DNA from: Solibacillus palustris
GTDB taxonomy: Bacteria; Bacillota; Bacilli; Bacillales_A; Planococcaceae
Direction of reading: 5' to 3'
DNA length: 64,000 nucleotides
Assembly: GCF_022549215.1 (NCBI RefSeq)
Contig: NZ_JAKZFC010000004.1
Location: forward strand, 186,001 to 250,000
A program made the translations under genes and the position numbers. Under the pieces are notes generated by a model. It was given only the letters and a program-made list of their open reading frames with translations. It was not told the DNA's origin and ran no database searches. Shown here piece by piece: positions 1 to 8,773 of this stretch (its first letter is position 1; every line of letters begins with the position of its first letter).

Positions 1-1458
1 AAGGAATTATCTAAAAAACCATGGTTTCTTGGGAGTCTAGTTTTTGTTTTTGTTGTCGTGATTTTATGGAACATCCCGATTGAGAAAAGAAAATACGGAC
101 TCTCTCAAGGTAATTTGGCAACGGACTATACAGGTCTTCTTCCAGAACGTGTTGAACGAGTAGTTAAAGCGGAAAATCGTATTGAATTACAAAAGATTGT
201 AAAACAAGCAAACAAGAATGGCCAGCAAATATCAGTTGCTGGATTACAGCACTCACAAGGTGGCCATACGTATTTCAAAAATGGTGTTGTTCTTGATATG
301 CGGACATTCAATGAGGTGTTAGAAATTGATAAGCAGGAAAAAACCATCCGTGTAGAAGGTGGAGCAACATGGGAAGATGTTCAAGAAGCCATAACACCTT
401 ATGGTTTGGCATTAAAAGTAACCCAATCTCAGTCAATTTTTTCAGTAGGAGGTTCTCTTTCAGTAAATGCGCACGGGCGAGATATTCGCTTTGGCTCAAT
501 GGCGAGTACAGTAAAAGAAATGACGTTATTAACCCCTATAGGAGAAATCAAGAAAGTAACCCGAGATAACTCAGAGGAATGGATGAAATACGTATTTGGC
601 GGATATGGATTATTCGGTGTGATTTTAGATGTGACATTGGAATTAACGGAAAATGACGTATATACAATCCATACAGAAGAATTGAAAACAGATGAGTATG
701 AATCCTACTTTAATAATTTATTAGATCATAATAATACAGCATTGCACTATGCAAGGCTTAGTGTTGCTCCAAATACCTTTTTAGACGAAATGTATGTGAT
801 TGATTACAATTACACAGGAAAACAGGATCATAATTCGTCACTCAAAGGAGAACAAGGTGTACATCTTAGTAAGCTGGCGCTTGATCTTGGACGACAAGGC
901 GGATTCTTTGAGGATGTTTTTTGGGAAACTCAAAAACTATATATTGATTCAATCGACGGTAATACGATTACAAGAAATAACGCTATGCGCTCGGAATCTA
1001 CATTCATGGAATTTACAAAACCTGGTCGAATCGAAGTGTTGCAAGAGTTTTTTGTTCCAGTCAATTCTTACGAAGAATACATAAATGATGTAAAGCAGTT
1101 GCTCTCACCTGACGACAAAAATGAAGATTTTAAAGTCCATAATATTACGGTGCGATATGTTGCTCAAGACAACCTCACCAGTTTGAACTATGCCAAGGAA
1201 GATATGTTTGGTCTAGTCATTTTGATTCAACATGGATTAAAAGAAAAAGAGATTGCTAATGCCCAAGAAATTATCCAAGATTGGACCAGTTTAACCCTTG
1301 AACATGGAGGAACCTATTACCTTCCTTATTATCGTTATCAATCAAAAGAACAATTCATAAAGTCTTATCCTGAATGGGGAAAGTTCCAGGAAGAAAAATT
1401 ACGAAGAGATCCAAATGAAGTCTTTCAAAATTTGTTTTATGACTATTACATCAAGTGA
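1..1458 (+). CDS. FAD-linked (PCMH/FAD_binding_4) oxidoreductase, 5' end outside window
   Basis: The reading frame is already open at base 1, so the gene starts upstream of the window; the GTG at 58 is only the first internal start-like codon. The visible N-terminus has a hydrophobic stretch (VFVFVVVIL) that looks like a membrane anchor. It is followed by a FAD-binding PCMH domain with SVGGSLSVNAHGRD and GGYGLFGVILDV, which is typical of vanillyl-alcohol-oxidase/GlcD-like flavoenzymes. The C-terminal half would be the substrate domain. The substrate cannot be read from sequence. The next gene starts 12 bases after the stop with its SD overlapping it, so the two are probably cotranscribed. Confidence 0.82.
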   Translation, partial: KELSKKPWFLGSLVFVFVVVILWNIPIEKRKYGLSQGNLATDYTGLLPERVERVVKAENRIELQKIVKQANKNGQQISVAGLQHSQGGHTYFKNGVVLDMRTFNEVLEIDKQEKTIRVEGGATWEDVQEAITPYGLALKVTQSQSIFSVGGSLSVNAHGRDIRFGSMASTVKEMTLLTPIGEIKKVTRDNSEEWMKYVFGGYGLFGVILDVTLELTENDVYTIHTEELKTDEYESYFNNLLDHNNTALHYARLSVAPNTFLDEMYVIDYNYTGKQDHNSSLKGEQGVHLSKLALDLGRQGGFFEDVFWETQKLYIDSIDGNTITRNNAMRSESTFMEFTKPGRIEVLQEFFVPVNSYEEYINDVKQLLSPDDKNEDFKVHNITVRYVAQDNLTSLNYAKEDMFGLVILIQHGLKEKEIANAQEIIQDWTSLTLEHGGTYYLPYYRYQSKEQFIKSYPEWGKFQEEKLRRDPNEVFQNLFYDYYIK

Positions 1459-1469
1459 AGGAGCACAAC

Positions 1470-1991
1470 ATGAAAAATAGAAGTGAAGAGTATATCCCTC
1501 TTGTTGTAACTGTTGGACAGGTCGCTATTTCCCCATATTATATTGTTTGGTTAAAAGAAGTATCTTTGACCTTCACATTATTTGCATGGTTATTTGCCGC
1601 ATTTTCTTTTGCGGCTGCTTGGGGCTATCGAGTCTTTCAATCGAAAAAGAATAAGAACAATTCTTATATGCCTTTTATTTATGTAGGAATGGGAATTGTA
1701 TACATACTAGTTGGTTGTATAAAGAATTCATTTGAAATCCTTCTCTATGCTGTACTCCTATTGCAAGTCATCTTAGGGTTTTTACAGGGTTTCTTTCGTG
1801 CATGGCATATTGAGCAGAAGGCCTATCATTTACAAACTGTTCACCATTATTTAATTGTCGGTGTTACCATGATTGGGCTTTCATTTGTAAAAATAATTTC
1901 CCCTGTTGTCTTTGTTACATTTTTTGGAATATTGTTGTGTGCGTGTGGATTTTGGACTCTTATTAGAAAAAAGGAAGCTGAACTTATCTAG
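1470..1991 (+). CDS. small polytopic membrane protein, function unknown
   Basis: 173 residues with about five hydrophobic segments and a basic C-terminus. I chose ATG 1470 because AAGGAG at 1458-1463 sits six bases upstream; a GTG at 1455 in the same frame has no SD of its own. The gene follows the FAD oxidase almost without a gap and ends at the shared terminator at 2207-2249, so it is probably the last gene of that operon and may hold or assist the oxidase at the membrane (inference from context only). I do not recognise the family. Confidence 0.7.
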   Translation: MKNRSEEYIPLVVTVGQVAISPYYIVWLKEVSLTFTLFAWLFAAFSFAAAWGYRVFQSKKNKNNSYMPFIYVGMGIVYILVGCIKNSFEILLYAVLLLQVILGFLQGFFRAWHIEQKAYHLQTVHHYLIVGVTMIGLSFVKIISPVVFVTFFGILLCACGFWTLIRKKEAELI

Positions 1992-2206
1992 GAGGTAGAC
2001 TACGTTAATATTTTTCCTACAGGCGTTTAAGTACTTTAATCAAAAGTACTAGCTTTCTTCAATAATCGAGCGCTTTAAAGGAATAAAGAAGCGCCCTTAT
2101 TGCATTAGGCGATGGTTAAGATTTTCAAAGAAGAATATTCTGAAATAGACCTTTTCAAGGGGGTGGAAAAAACACTCATATTATATTTAGTAAATGAATC
2201 ACTACC

Positions 2207-2249
2207 AAAAAATCCACTCAAGCATTTTCGTGCGTTAAGTGGATTTTTC
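2207..2249. terminator. bidirectional intrinsic terminator
   Basis: Inverted repeat AAAAATCCACT / AGTGGATTTTT with a GC-containing loop, between the convergent genes ending at 1991 and 2252. It has T-rich tails on both strands. Confidence 0.75.
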
Positions 2250-2251
2250 GT

Positions 2252-3049
2252 TTATTTTAATTTACGTGTAAATTGTGGTTGACGTTTTTCAACAAATGCT
2301 CGAACACCTTCTGCAAAATCTGTTTGAGATACAAACGGTGAAGAACCTTCCCATAAGGCTGGTGTTGATTCGATACATTCTTTCACGGAGCGCTTTACGG
2401 CTAATAATGAATCAGGAGACATACCTGCAACCAGTTTACCCATACGGATAGCAAAGCGATTTAAATCCTTTTCTGCGACTAAATAGTTTAACATACCGGC
2501 TTTATAGGCTTCTTCGGCTTTATACATACGGCCGGTAAAGACAAAATCCTTCGTTGCAGATGGGCCAACTAAATCCACAAGGCGTTTTGCAAATTTATTG
2601 TTTAATGTAATTCCTAATTTACCAACAGGAATCCCCATTTTTGCCTTATCAGAACCGATTCGGATATCACATGCGAGCGCTAATTCTAAGCCAGCGCCCA
2701 TTGCGGGACCATTTATAACACCAATAACCGGAATAGACAAGTTTTCGATTGTTGAAATCGTACGTTCCATATGAATAAATGCTTCCTCGGCTTTTTCTAA
2801 TGAAATAGAATTGAATTCTTTAATATCTGAGCCTGCTGTGAAGTTCTCACCTGAGCCACGCAATAATAACACTTTGTTTTTTGGATTTTCTAATGTGCGC
2901 AGTGCAATTTTTGCCAGCTGATCCCACATATTTGCTGTTAATGCATTTTTTAATTGTGGACGATGAATTGTAATAATTGCAATGCCCGCTGTTTCCTGAT
3001 AAATAATTTTCGCTTCTTCTGCTTCTAGTCTTGTCGTTCGTACTTGCAT
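2252..3049 (-). CDS. enoyl-CoA hydratase/isomerase (crotonase) family protein
   Basis: 265 residues, normal crotonase length. The CoA/oxyanion-hole motifs are present: SGENFTAGSDI at about 66-76 and GPAMGAGLELALACD at about 114-128. The first catalytic glutamate of hydratases corresponds to Glu122. The second, 20 residues later in rat mitochondrial hydratase, is Val142 here (MGIPVGKLGI). Loss of that residue is usual in crotonases that are isomerases or act on other acyl-CoAs, so a simple beta-oxidation hydratase is less likely. It is a single gene, with SD GGGGG seven bases before ATG. The substrate is unknown. Confidence 0.85.
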   Translation of the reverse strand: MQVRTTRLEAEEAKIIYQETAGIAIITIHRPQLKNALTANMWDQLAKIALRTLENPKNKVLLLRGSGENFTAGSDIKEFNSISLEKAEEAFIHMERTISTIENLSIPVIGVINGPAMGAGLELALACDIRIGSDKAKMGIPVGKLGITLNNKFAKRLVDLVGPSATKDFVFTGRMYKAEEAYKAGMLNYLVAEKDLNRFAIRMGKLVAGMSPDSLLAVKRSVKECIESTPALWEGSSPFVSQTDFAEGVRAFVEKRQPQFTRKLK

Positions 3050-3083
3050 AGTTTTTCCCCCTAAACTTACCTGTTATCCCGCA

Positions 3084-3159
3084 TTAAGGGACAGTAAGAC
3101 GCTCATTTCAAGCTGGTAAGTGAAATGAACTAGCTTAGTGGGCCATCCACTGTCCCTAA
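3084..3159. repeat. structured intergenic inverted repeat
   Basis: Nested palindromes: outer arms AGGGACAGT / ACTGTCCCT (3084-3095 and 3149-3159) and an inner perfect 8-bp pair TCATTTCA (3103-3110) / TGAAATGA (3121-3128). It lies between two divergent genes. The following bases (CCCTCACTGAGCAAAG) resemble part of the element near 10.6 kb, so it may be a worn relative of that repeat family. Confidence 0.5.
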
Positions 3160-3374
3160 AAGCCCAATTGGTGAAGCAAATGCTTAGTGGAGGATGTGGA
3201 AAACCCTCACTGAGCAAAGATTGACTTTATCGCTCATTATAGCCTAATTCAACAATAAGAGACATGGATTTAGAATTTTTAAGTAAAAAAGTGTAATGTT
3301 TAGCATTTTTGTTTAATCTTTTTTCTAACAATAGTGCTGAACATGCTACAATAAAGGCAAAGGAGTGAAGAAGC

Positions 3375-4244
3375 ATGCTAGATTTCACACCGAATGTTAA
3401 AGCGTTTGAAGCTTATCTAAAATCGTTGAATAAATCCTTTCATACAGTAAAACAATATACAATTGACGCCAATCAATTCGCAATAATTACCAAAAATATC
3501 GAGGATATAAATGAAGCAGTAAAACGTTATACAATAGAAATTCAAACATTGTATCCATCTACGAACTCCGTGAATCGCAAATTTGCAGCGATTCGTCAAT
3601 TTTTATCGTTTTTGCATTCACGGGGTGTCATTCCAGTTTACAATGAACAATATTTGCAAAAGCTAACAAAAGAACCGACACCGCTTGTTGTATTGAAAAA
3701 AAAACAGTTGCAAAAGGCATTAAGCTTTTGGCCGCATCAATATGAAATTGCACTAACTGAAGAACATGCCTGGCTAGCATTACGCAACACAGCAATTGTC
3801 TATATTATTGCTGAACTCGCTCTGAAACCGGCCGAGGTTGTGCGCATGCAATGGAGACATATAGACGCGACCACAAATGAATTAACAGTAATAGCGTCAA
3901 AATCTTTTCGTATTTTATCTATTACAAAAGAACTATTTGCGCTGTTGCTGCGTTATCAACAGCATACAAACACATTTATGCCGCTAACTGAGTATTCACC
4001 GTATGTTTGGCTTGGTGTTGGTAATAAGCTAGGGGAACCGATTAGTGTAAAAACAATAGAGCGGATATACAAAGCGATGTCCGAACAACTTGGTTTTAAA
4101 GTAACCGCTACAAATATGCGTTATCATGCAATTCAAAAAGAATTGAAAAATTCTGAGGATCTGGATCTATACAAACAATTTGGCTATGCTCGGAAATGGG
4201 TATTAGATGAACGCGGTCAAAGATTTAATCAAAAGGAAAAATAA
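3375..4244 (+). CDS. degenerate tyrosine recombinase-like protein
   Basis: 289 residues with the fold pattern of a XerC/XerD-type recombinase: an N-terminal SAM-like core-binding region (about 1-95) and a C-terminal region aligned to the catalytic domain. The catalytic set is eroded. The GLR motif reads ALKPAEV (Lys151 for Arg), HxLRH reads TNMRYH (only Arg249 kept), GH reads FGYARKW (Tyr271 for His), and there is no nucleophilic tyrosine in the C-terminal tail. It is therefore unlikely to cut DNA, though it could still bind it. SD AAAGGAG at 3359-3365 fixes the start. Two small genes follow closely. Confidence 0.7.
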   Translation: MLDFTPNVKAFEAYLKSLNKSFHTVKQYTIDANQFAIITKNIEDINEAVKRYTIEIQTLYPSTNSVNRKFAAIRQFLSFLHSRGVIPVYNEQYLQKLTKEPTPLVVLKKKQLQKALSFWPHQYEIALTEEHAWLALRNTAIVYIIAELALKPAEVVRMQWRHIDATTNELTVIASKSFRILSITKELFALLLRYQQHTNTFMPLTEYSPYVWLGVGNKLGEPISVKTIERIYKAMSEQLGFKVTATNMRYHAIQKELKNSEDLDLYKQFGYARKWVLDERGQRFNQKEK

Positions 4245-4285
4245 TTATGCTACAATTGAATAAAATACCTAAAGGGGAACAGAAA

Positions 4286-4687
4286 ATGGCGATTTCAATG
4301 ATGGAAGCATACGGGATTGAACTATTAAAAGCGAATGGCATTTCGTTTGAACAATTAAGTGAGCAATTTAAGCAAAATAAGAGTGCATTTAATATTGATG
4401 AAAACTTTGACTTTACAGAACTCAAATCACTTTATGACACGGATTTTGTCACATTCAAACAAGCATACACGGATATTTATACCGTAAAATTTATGACAAT
4501 CAACGGCTTGCGTAATATTATGCGTATGCGCTTTAATATCCCGATTGAGCAATATGAAACATTAGAAACGGGCAACGGATTAAGAAATGTGCCCGCATCA
4601 GAAAGTATTGAACAGCAAATTCGAACAATCGTTTCCTCAAATTGGAACGTGGAGCGTAACGATAAGACGTTAACGTTATTCGTATAA
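4286..4687 (+). CDS. conserved-looking protein of unknown function
   Basis: 133 residues from ATG 4286 (SD AAAGGGG at 4271-4277). An in-frame ATG at 4247 preceded by AAAAGG would give 146 residues and cannot be excluded. The sequence is soluble, alpha-helical and mixed-charge, with no membrane segment or motif I recognise. It lies 41 bases after the degenerate recombinase and directly abuts the 44-residue membrane ORF, so the three probably form one transcript. Confidence 0.65.
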   Translation: MAISMMEAYGIELLKANGISFEQLSEQFKQNKSAFNIDENFDFTELKSLYDTDFVTFKQAYTDIYTVKFMTINGLRNIMRMRFNIPIEQYETLETGNGLRNVPASESIEQQIRTIVSSNWNVERNDKTLTLFV

Positions 4688-4822
4688 ATGGAAGTAATTA
4701 TTCTATTAATTTTGTTGTTTATTTTCATTCCGCTTATTTTTAAAATTGTTAGTAAAGTTTTAAAATATACACTGATTATTATCGTGTTATATATTTTATA
4801 TAAAATGTTTATAGGTCAATAA
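4688..4822 (+). CDS. 44-residue hydrophobic micro-protein
   Basis: The ATG begins on the base after the TAA of the preceding gene, which suggests translational coupling; there is no SD of its own. The product is almost entirely hydrophobic (EVIILLILLFIFIPLIF, then IIIVLYILYKMF) with a Lys-containing hinge, consistent with one or two membrane segments. A strong terminator follows two bases after the stop. Function unknown. Confidence 0.5.
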   Translation: MEVIILLILLFIFIPLIFKIVSKVLKYTLIIIVLYILYKMFIGQ

Positions 4823-4824
4823 TG

Positions 4825-4864
4825 AAAGCAGCTTCGTTTTAAGAAACGAGGCTGCTTTATTTTT
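4825..4864. terminator. strong intrinsic terminator
   Basis: Fifteen-base stem (AAAGCAGCTTCGTTT / AAACGAGGCTGCTTT, one G-U type mismatch), loop TAAG, then ATTTTTG. The stop codon of the small minus-strand reading frame (4857-4859) lies inside the stem, so it may serve both directions. Confidence 0.8.
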
Positions 4865-5049
4865 GTCTTAGTGCACGGTGTTTGCTTCCAGTATCGCTTG
4901 TTAATCGATTATGAATTTGTTTGCCAACTTGTAGGGCAGAATTGGTAAGACCAACAATAGTTAAAATAATAGTAACCCGCAAAAAATGAAAACGACCACC
5001 TATTAACAAAATGGATACTTTAATGACTTTCCGCCGACTTCATAGACAT
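4857..5049 (-). pseudogene. small membrane-protein gene, apparently frameshifted
   Basis: The minus strand has a GAGGTGG SD and ATG (5047-5049) opening a nine-codon frame that stops at TAA. The neighbouring frame then continues open for about 55 codons to 4857 with a protein-like sequence: a basic segment, a hydrophobic helix (VTIILTIVGLTNSALQV), then a charged tail ending RALRQK. A single-base shift would join the SD/ATG to this frame. It is either a decayed gene or a small gene with an unusual start. Confidence 0.35.
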
Positions 5050-5059
5050 TATCCACCTC

Positions 5060-5254
5060 AAAATACCCCTAATAATCCCCCAAAAAAACCCCTTATCCAC
5101 TATCTGCAAAATCGACTTGAGACGAATCGAGATGCATAACTACCCACAAACAATAATTTCACTTCGTCTGAATGCGAAATCAAAAACACAGAACGAATGT
5201 TCTTAATTATGCCTATTTCACCTTGAAATTAGCTGAAAATAGCCCAATTTATTA
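5060..5254. other. non-coding stretch
   Basis: About 200 bases of AT-rich sequence with a C-rich run near 5060-5095. I see no convincing gene, repeat or hairpin in it. The terminator/promoter module at 5255 follows. Confidence 0.4.
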
Positions 5255-5299
5255 AAAAGGTTCCCAAATTTATATTTGGGAACCTTTTTTATGCTATAA
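5255..5299 (+). promoter_or_regulatory. hairpin directly fused to an extended -10 promoter
   Basis: Sixteen-base perfect arms AAAAAGGTTCCCAAAT / ATTTGGGAACCTTTTT end in a T-run. The T-run is followed at once by ATGCTATAAT (TGC before TATAAT, an extended -10) upstream of the recombinase gene at 5328. No good -35 box lies at the right distance, where the hairpin sits. The TTCCCAAA/TTTGGGAA core recurs near 27-28 kb. Confidence 0.55.
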
Positions 5300-5327
5300 T
5301 TGGTCTTAGAAAGGGAGATTTGCGTCT

Positions 5328-6272
5328 ATGAAACTGCCAAAGTATTTACGAGACTTTTTAATTTACTTGACGACGATTACGGGGAAATCTCCTCGCACTC
5401 GAAAAGAATACGAATATGATTTAATATTATTTTTCCGTTTTATCAAGGCAATGGAACAAGACCTTGATATTAAGACTATACATACGATTGATATTTCTGA
5501 AATTACGATTGATAGCATAAAGGATGTAACTCTAGAGGATTTATATTTATTTATGGAATATTGTGAAATGCAGCGCGGAAATTCGGCAGCATCACGCGCT
5601 CGCAAGGTAGCAACGTTAAAGGCCTTTTTCAAATATTTAAAAGGGAAACGTCGACTGATTGAGGATAATCCTGCCGAGCATTTAGAAACTCCAAAAATCG
5701 GAAAACGGCAGCCCGTATATTTAAATTTCCAAGAAGCACAACAATTTATTGAAGCTGTTGAATTTCAGCATTATAGCTCACGTGATTATTGTATGATGAT
5801 ATTCTTTTTGAATTTAGGAATTCGTGTTTCTGAGCTTTGTTCACTGAATATAGACTCGATAAATGATCGCATGCTAACGGTTATTGGAAAAGGGGATAAG
5901 GAGCGCAAAGTCTATTTGAACGATGCGTGTTTGGCCGCGCTTGAAAATTATATGCAGGAGCGTAAAGTCTATAAAGGGGAAGGATCACAGCCATTATTTG
6001 TTTCGCAAAAAGGAACCCGTTTTGCTCGTCAAACAATCGCAAAAATTGTTAAGAAAATCAATCGAAACAGCATTACACCAAAGGATAAATTAACACCACA
6101 TAAACTAAGACATACCTCGGCAACGATGATGTACAAGGCTGGCGCGGATATCCGAAGCTTACAAGCGATTTTAGGTCACTCCAGTGTAGCAACGACCCAA
6201 ATTTATACGCATATTGAAGATGAACAAATTCAAGAAGTATTAAAGAACAATCCGTTCAATAGTTTTAAATAA
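5328..6272 (+). CDS. tyrosine recombinase, XerC/XerD family
   Basis: 314 residues with a complete active site: Arg166 (LGIRVSEL), Lys188 (GKGDKER), His258-x-x-Arg261 (HKLRHTSAT), His284 (LGHSSVATT) and nucleophile Tyr293 (QIYTH). The N-terminal core-binding domain spans about 5-105. The SD AAGGGAG is followed by ATG 5328. The protein may be a chromosome-dimer resolvase or a related site-specific recombinase. It lacks integrase-type neighbours or visible attachment sites, so a housekeeping Xer role is more likely than a phage integrase. The degenerate paralogue lies about 1 kb upstream. Confidence 0.9.
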   Translation: MKLPKYLRDFLIYLTTITGKSPRTRKEYEYDLILFFRFIKAMEQDLDIKTIHTIDISEITIDSIKDVTLEDLYLFMEYCEMQRGNSAASRARKVATLKAFFKYLKGKRRLIEDNPAEHLETPKIGKRQPVYLNFQEAQQFIEAVEFQHYSSRDYCMMIFFLNLGIRVSELCSLNIDSINDRMLTVIGKGDKERKVYLNDACLAALENYMQERKVYKGEGSQPLFVSQKGTRFARQTIAKIVKKINRNSITPKDKLTPHKLRHTSATMMYKAGADIRSLQAILGHSSVATTQIYTHIEDEQIQEVLKNNPFNSFK

Positions 6273-6289
6273 TAAGATTATGTAAACTC

Positions 6290-6335
6290 AAAAACGCATT
6301 TCGAGGTATTATGACTCAAAAAGCGTTTTTTATTT
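6290..6335 (+). terminator. probable terminator of the xer-like gene
   Basis: AAAAACGC at 6290-6297 pairs with GCGTTTTT at 6323-6330, followed by TATTTTTTT. The loop is long (25 bases), so the call is moderate. Confidence 0.5.
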
Positions 6336-6350
6336 TTTTCAGAAAATTTG

Positions 6351-6379
6351 TTGACACTGCACCACAACTGTTATATATT
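6351..6379 (+). promoter_or_regulatory. sigma-A type promoter for the micro-paralogue pair
   Basis: Perfect -35 TTGACA (6351-6356), 17-base spacer, -10 TATATT (6374-6379), about 50 bases before the first micro-ORF. Confidence 0.75.
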
Positions 6380-6428
6380 TAATTCACAAAATAAAAACTG
6401 TTATAGTACAAAAAGGGGATGACGAACA

Positions 6429-6590
6429 ATGACAATGTTTCAACAAGGATATGAAGTATATGTAAAAAAATGCGAGCAGTTCGGATTAGAGCCAGTTAAT
6501 TTCCGATATTATGTAATGCAATTATCATCGGAGCAGCTTCAAGCGTATAATACTTATGCATCAGAAAGGGAGATGAAAAACGAATGTTAG
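6429..6590 (+). CDS. 53-residue protein, first of a tandem paralogous pair
   Basis: ATG 6429 with AAGGGG upstream and a consensus sigma-A promoter at 6351-6379. The product is small, acidic and soluble. It shares an ordered pattern with the next ORF: aromatic-E/Y stretch, CE, EPVN, Y, L-S, Q-L, AYN, A. The conservation between two overlapping frames supports real coding. Function unknown. Too short for many gene callers. Confidence 0.7.
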   Translation: MTMFQQGYEVYVKKCEQFGLEPVNFRYYVMQLSSEQLQAYNTYASEREMKNEC

Positions 6591-6754
6591 ATTACCGAGG
6601 TGGCTTCGAATATTACAAAGAAGCTTGCGAACGACATGATATAGAACCTGTTAATATCCATTACTTTATTATAAATTTATCTCAAGATCAGTTACTCGCC
6701 TATAATGATCGTGCCTGTCAGAATAGGGGGCAAAATGAATTTGCAACTCCATAA
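6584..6754 (+). CDS. 56-residue protein, second of a tandem paralogous pair
   Basis: Its ATG lies within the end of the preceding ORF (7-base overlap), with AAGGGAG about eleven bases upstream. It matches the preceding protein at roughly half the positions over 43 residues, including ACERHDIEPVN against KCEQFGLEPVN and LSQDQLLAYN against LSSEQLQAYN. A terminator follows at 6763-6802, so the pair forms a self-contained two-gene operon. The duplication with overlap suggests a heteromeric small protein pair (inference). Confidence 0.7.
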   Translation: MLDYRGGFEYYKEACERHDIEPVNIHYFIINLSQDQLLAYNDRACQNRGQNEFATP

Positions 6755-6762
6755 TTTCAGAT

Positions 6763-6802
6763 AAATCATTTTACCTATTAGAAGTGTAAAATGGTTTTTT
6801 TT
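6763..6802 (+). terminator. intrinsic terminator
   Basis: AAATCATTTTAC at 6763-6774 pairs with GTAAAATGGTTT from 6785 and is followed by a run of T, ending the micro-paralogue operon. Confidence 0.75.
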
Positions 6803-6959
6803 GTTTTTATTTTTTTATTTTTTTATAAGAATATATATTTTAATTTAGAATAAAAAGCACTTTACTTATAAAAGATAAATTAGTAATATGTAAAAGTGAT
6901 AAATTTTACCTAAACAAGAAAATAATTGTAAAATACTATTGTAAAAGAAGGTGGAACAA

Positions 6960-8483
6960 TTGAATTCCAAACGTAACAACTCGAAAACAATGCTAATTCT
7001 CACAACATTTGTTGTCTTATTATCAATCTTTGCCCATCTATTACATCGTCAATTTCATTTTTTAGATGGCTATTTATTGCTGCAAGGCATTTCAAATGTT
7101 GTTGGTGGTCTGTATGTTATGATGAATGTTCTATTTGTTATTCCAGTAGTTTTATTAGTAATCACTTTTTTGCTATACAGAAAACAGCATGATGCTCTGC
7201 AATTATTCATGACACTATCGTTAACATTTAGTAGTATTTCCATCATCGCTGGTGGTGACGGCTTAACGGAATATCATTTCTCCATTTTTATGGTTGTAGC
7301 GATGATCGCTAGTTTCCAACAAGTTAGGTACATTATTATTAGTACGGCTATTTTTACTGTACACCATTTAACTGGCTATTTTTTCTTTCCACAGCTGTTA
7401 TGTGGAACCGAAGATTATAGCTTTGCATTACTCATGATTCATGCGATTTTCTTAGTGATGACGGCTGTTTCTACAAGCATTGTTATTATATCAACTCGCA
7501 AAGTGGAAACACGTTTAGCAGCAGATAATGATATAGCAGAGCAGCAATTGCAACAATTATTACGTCAAATTAATGAAGAAAGTAATCATTTACACGAGTT
7601 ATCGGCACAAATTGCAATCGACTCTTCCGCTTCTTTTGATTCAAGTCAGAATATTACCAATGCATTATCAAAATTCCAGCAAAATGCAGAAAATGAAGCG
7701 AATTCATTAACCGTAAGTGTACGCAAAAACGAGGAAAGTATCCAGCAATTAGCAAGTATTCATGAACGTACTGAAAATGTAACGCAAAATGCGAAACACA
7801 GCCTAGAACGTGCAGCTCTTGGTAAAGAGAAAGTAAATGCCGTAACAAACCAAATGCTTGTCATTACCGATACGGTTGCATCGATTAAGCATCTAATCGA
7901 AATATTAGAATCACAATCGATAAATATTTCAAACTCCTTAATGGTCGTTCATAACATTTCTGAACAAACAAAGCTACTGGCACTCAATGCATCTATTGAA
8001 GCTGCACGTGCAGGGGATGCAGGAAAAGGCTTTTCTGTCGTTGCAAGTGAAATTCGAAATTTAGCATCTAGTACACAAGAATCTGTAGTAAAAATGGATA
8101 GTGTACTTGAAGGGATTCAACTTCAAATCGGTAAAGTTGCACAACAGATGCAAATCGGTATGGAAGAAATTTATAAGGGTGATCAGTTTATTCGTGAAAG
8201 TGAGCACGCTTTTGAAACAATCTTAAAGACGATTTCAACATTAGAACAAGATATTGATCATATTTCAAATGCTACAAAAGATGTCGTTAACCAGACGCAG
8301 TTATCGAGTTCATTATTCAGTGAAATTGCTAATATGAATGGGCAATCACTTCAAACCGTTAGTATTATTACTGATTCTGCCCGTCAGCAACAAACAGCAT
8401 CGCAAAGTTTAGGACAAGTAATCACCCAATTAAACGCTGTAACCACTCAGTTAAAAGCGTTAACAGATCAAATGCATTCCTAA
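6960..8483 (+). CDS. methyl-accepting chemotaxis-type receptor with six-helix membrane sensor
   Basis: 507 residues from TTG 6960, chosen because GAAGGTGG at 6947-6954 lies five bases upstream; the in-frame GTG 6951 is inside that SD. The N-terminal ~185 residues carry about six membrane helices with [10 protein letters not shown] and VHHLTG motifs, a His/Glu pattern seen in some integral-membrane sensors. There is no Cache, PAS or HAMP domain. The cytoplasmic coiled coil has the conserved MCP tip ([18 protein letters not shown], then [13 protein letters not shown]), which contacts CheA/CheW. No che genes are nearby. The ligand is unknown. Confidence 0.88.
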   Translation: MNSKRNNSKTMLILTTFVVLLSIFAHLLHRQFHFLDGYLLLQGISNVVGGLYVMMNVLFVIPVVLLVITFLLYRKQHDALQLFMTLSLTFSSISIIAGGDGLTEYHFSIFMVVAMIASFQQVRYIIISTAIFTVHHLTGYFFFPQLLCGTEDYSFALLMIHAIFLVMTAVSTSIVIISTRKVETRLAADNDIAEQQLQQLLRQINEESNHLHELSAQIAIDSSASFDSSQNITNALSKFQQNAENEANSLTVSVRKNEESIQQLASIHERTENVTQNAKHSLERAALGKEKVNAVTNQMLVITDTVASIKHLIEILESQSINISNSLMVVHNISEQTKLLALNASIEAARAGDAGKGFSVVASEIRNLASSTQESVVKMDSVLEGIQLQIGKVAQQMQIGMEEIYKGDQFIRESEHAFETILKTISTLEQDIDHISNATKDVVNQTQLSSSLFSEIANMNGQSLQTVSIITDSARQQQTASQSLGQVITQLNAVTTQLKALTDQMHS

Positions 8484-8554
8484 GGCCAAATGGGCATTAC
8501 AAATCGCTAGTGAATAATTACTACTTTTATCACACAATTTATTTCTCATCCTAT

Positions 8555-8595
8555 AAAACCATTTTAAAAGCCTCCCTTTCGAAATGGTTTTTTAC
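8555..8595 (+). terminator. intrinsic terminator
   Basis: AAACCATTT / AAATGGTTTTTT arms flank a 17-base loop downstream of the receptor gene. Confidence 0.7.
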
Positions 8596-8773
8596 TATTT
8601 TCAGGGTATTTTTGACCTATTAACATATGATGAAATTGTGAATGTTTCATAGTAGCCTATGAAATATTAATACTATTTTGCAGAAAAAGTTGGCTAAAAC
8701 AGGGAAACCAATTTATAATTTTTAGATAAGAACATTGTAATTTTTATAATCCAAATGAATTGGAGAGGTTATC

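Noticed and set aside
5328-6272. Phage or ICE integrase with attachment sites
   Set aside because: No tRNA gene, no phage genes and no flanking direct repeats were seen; a Xer-type housekeeping or stand-alone recombinase fits better.
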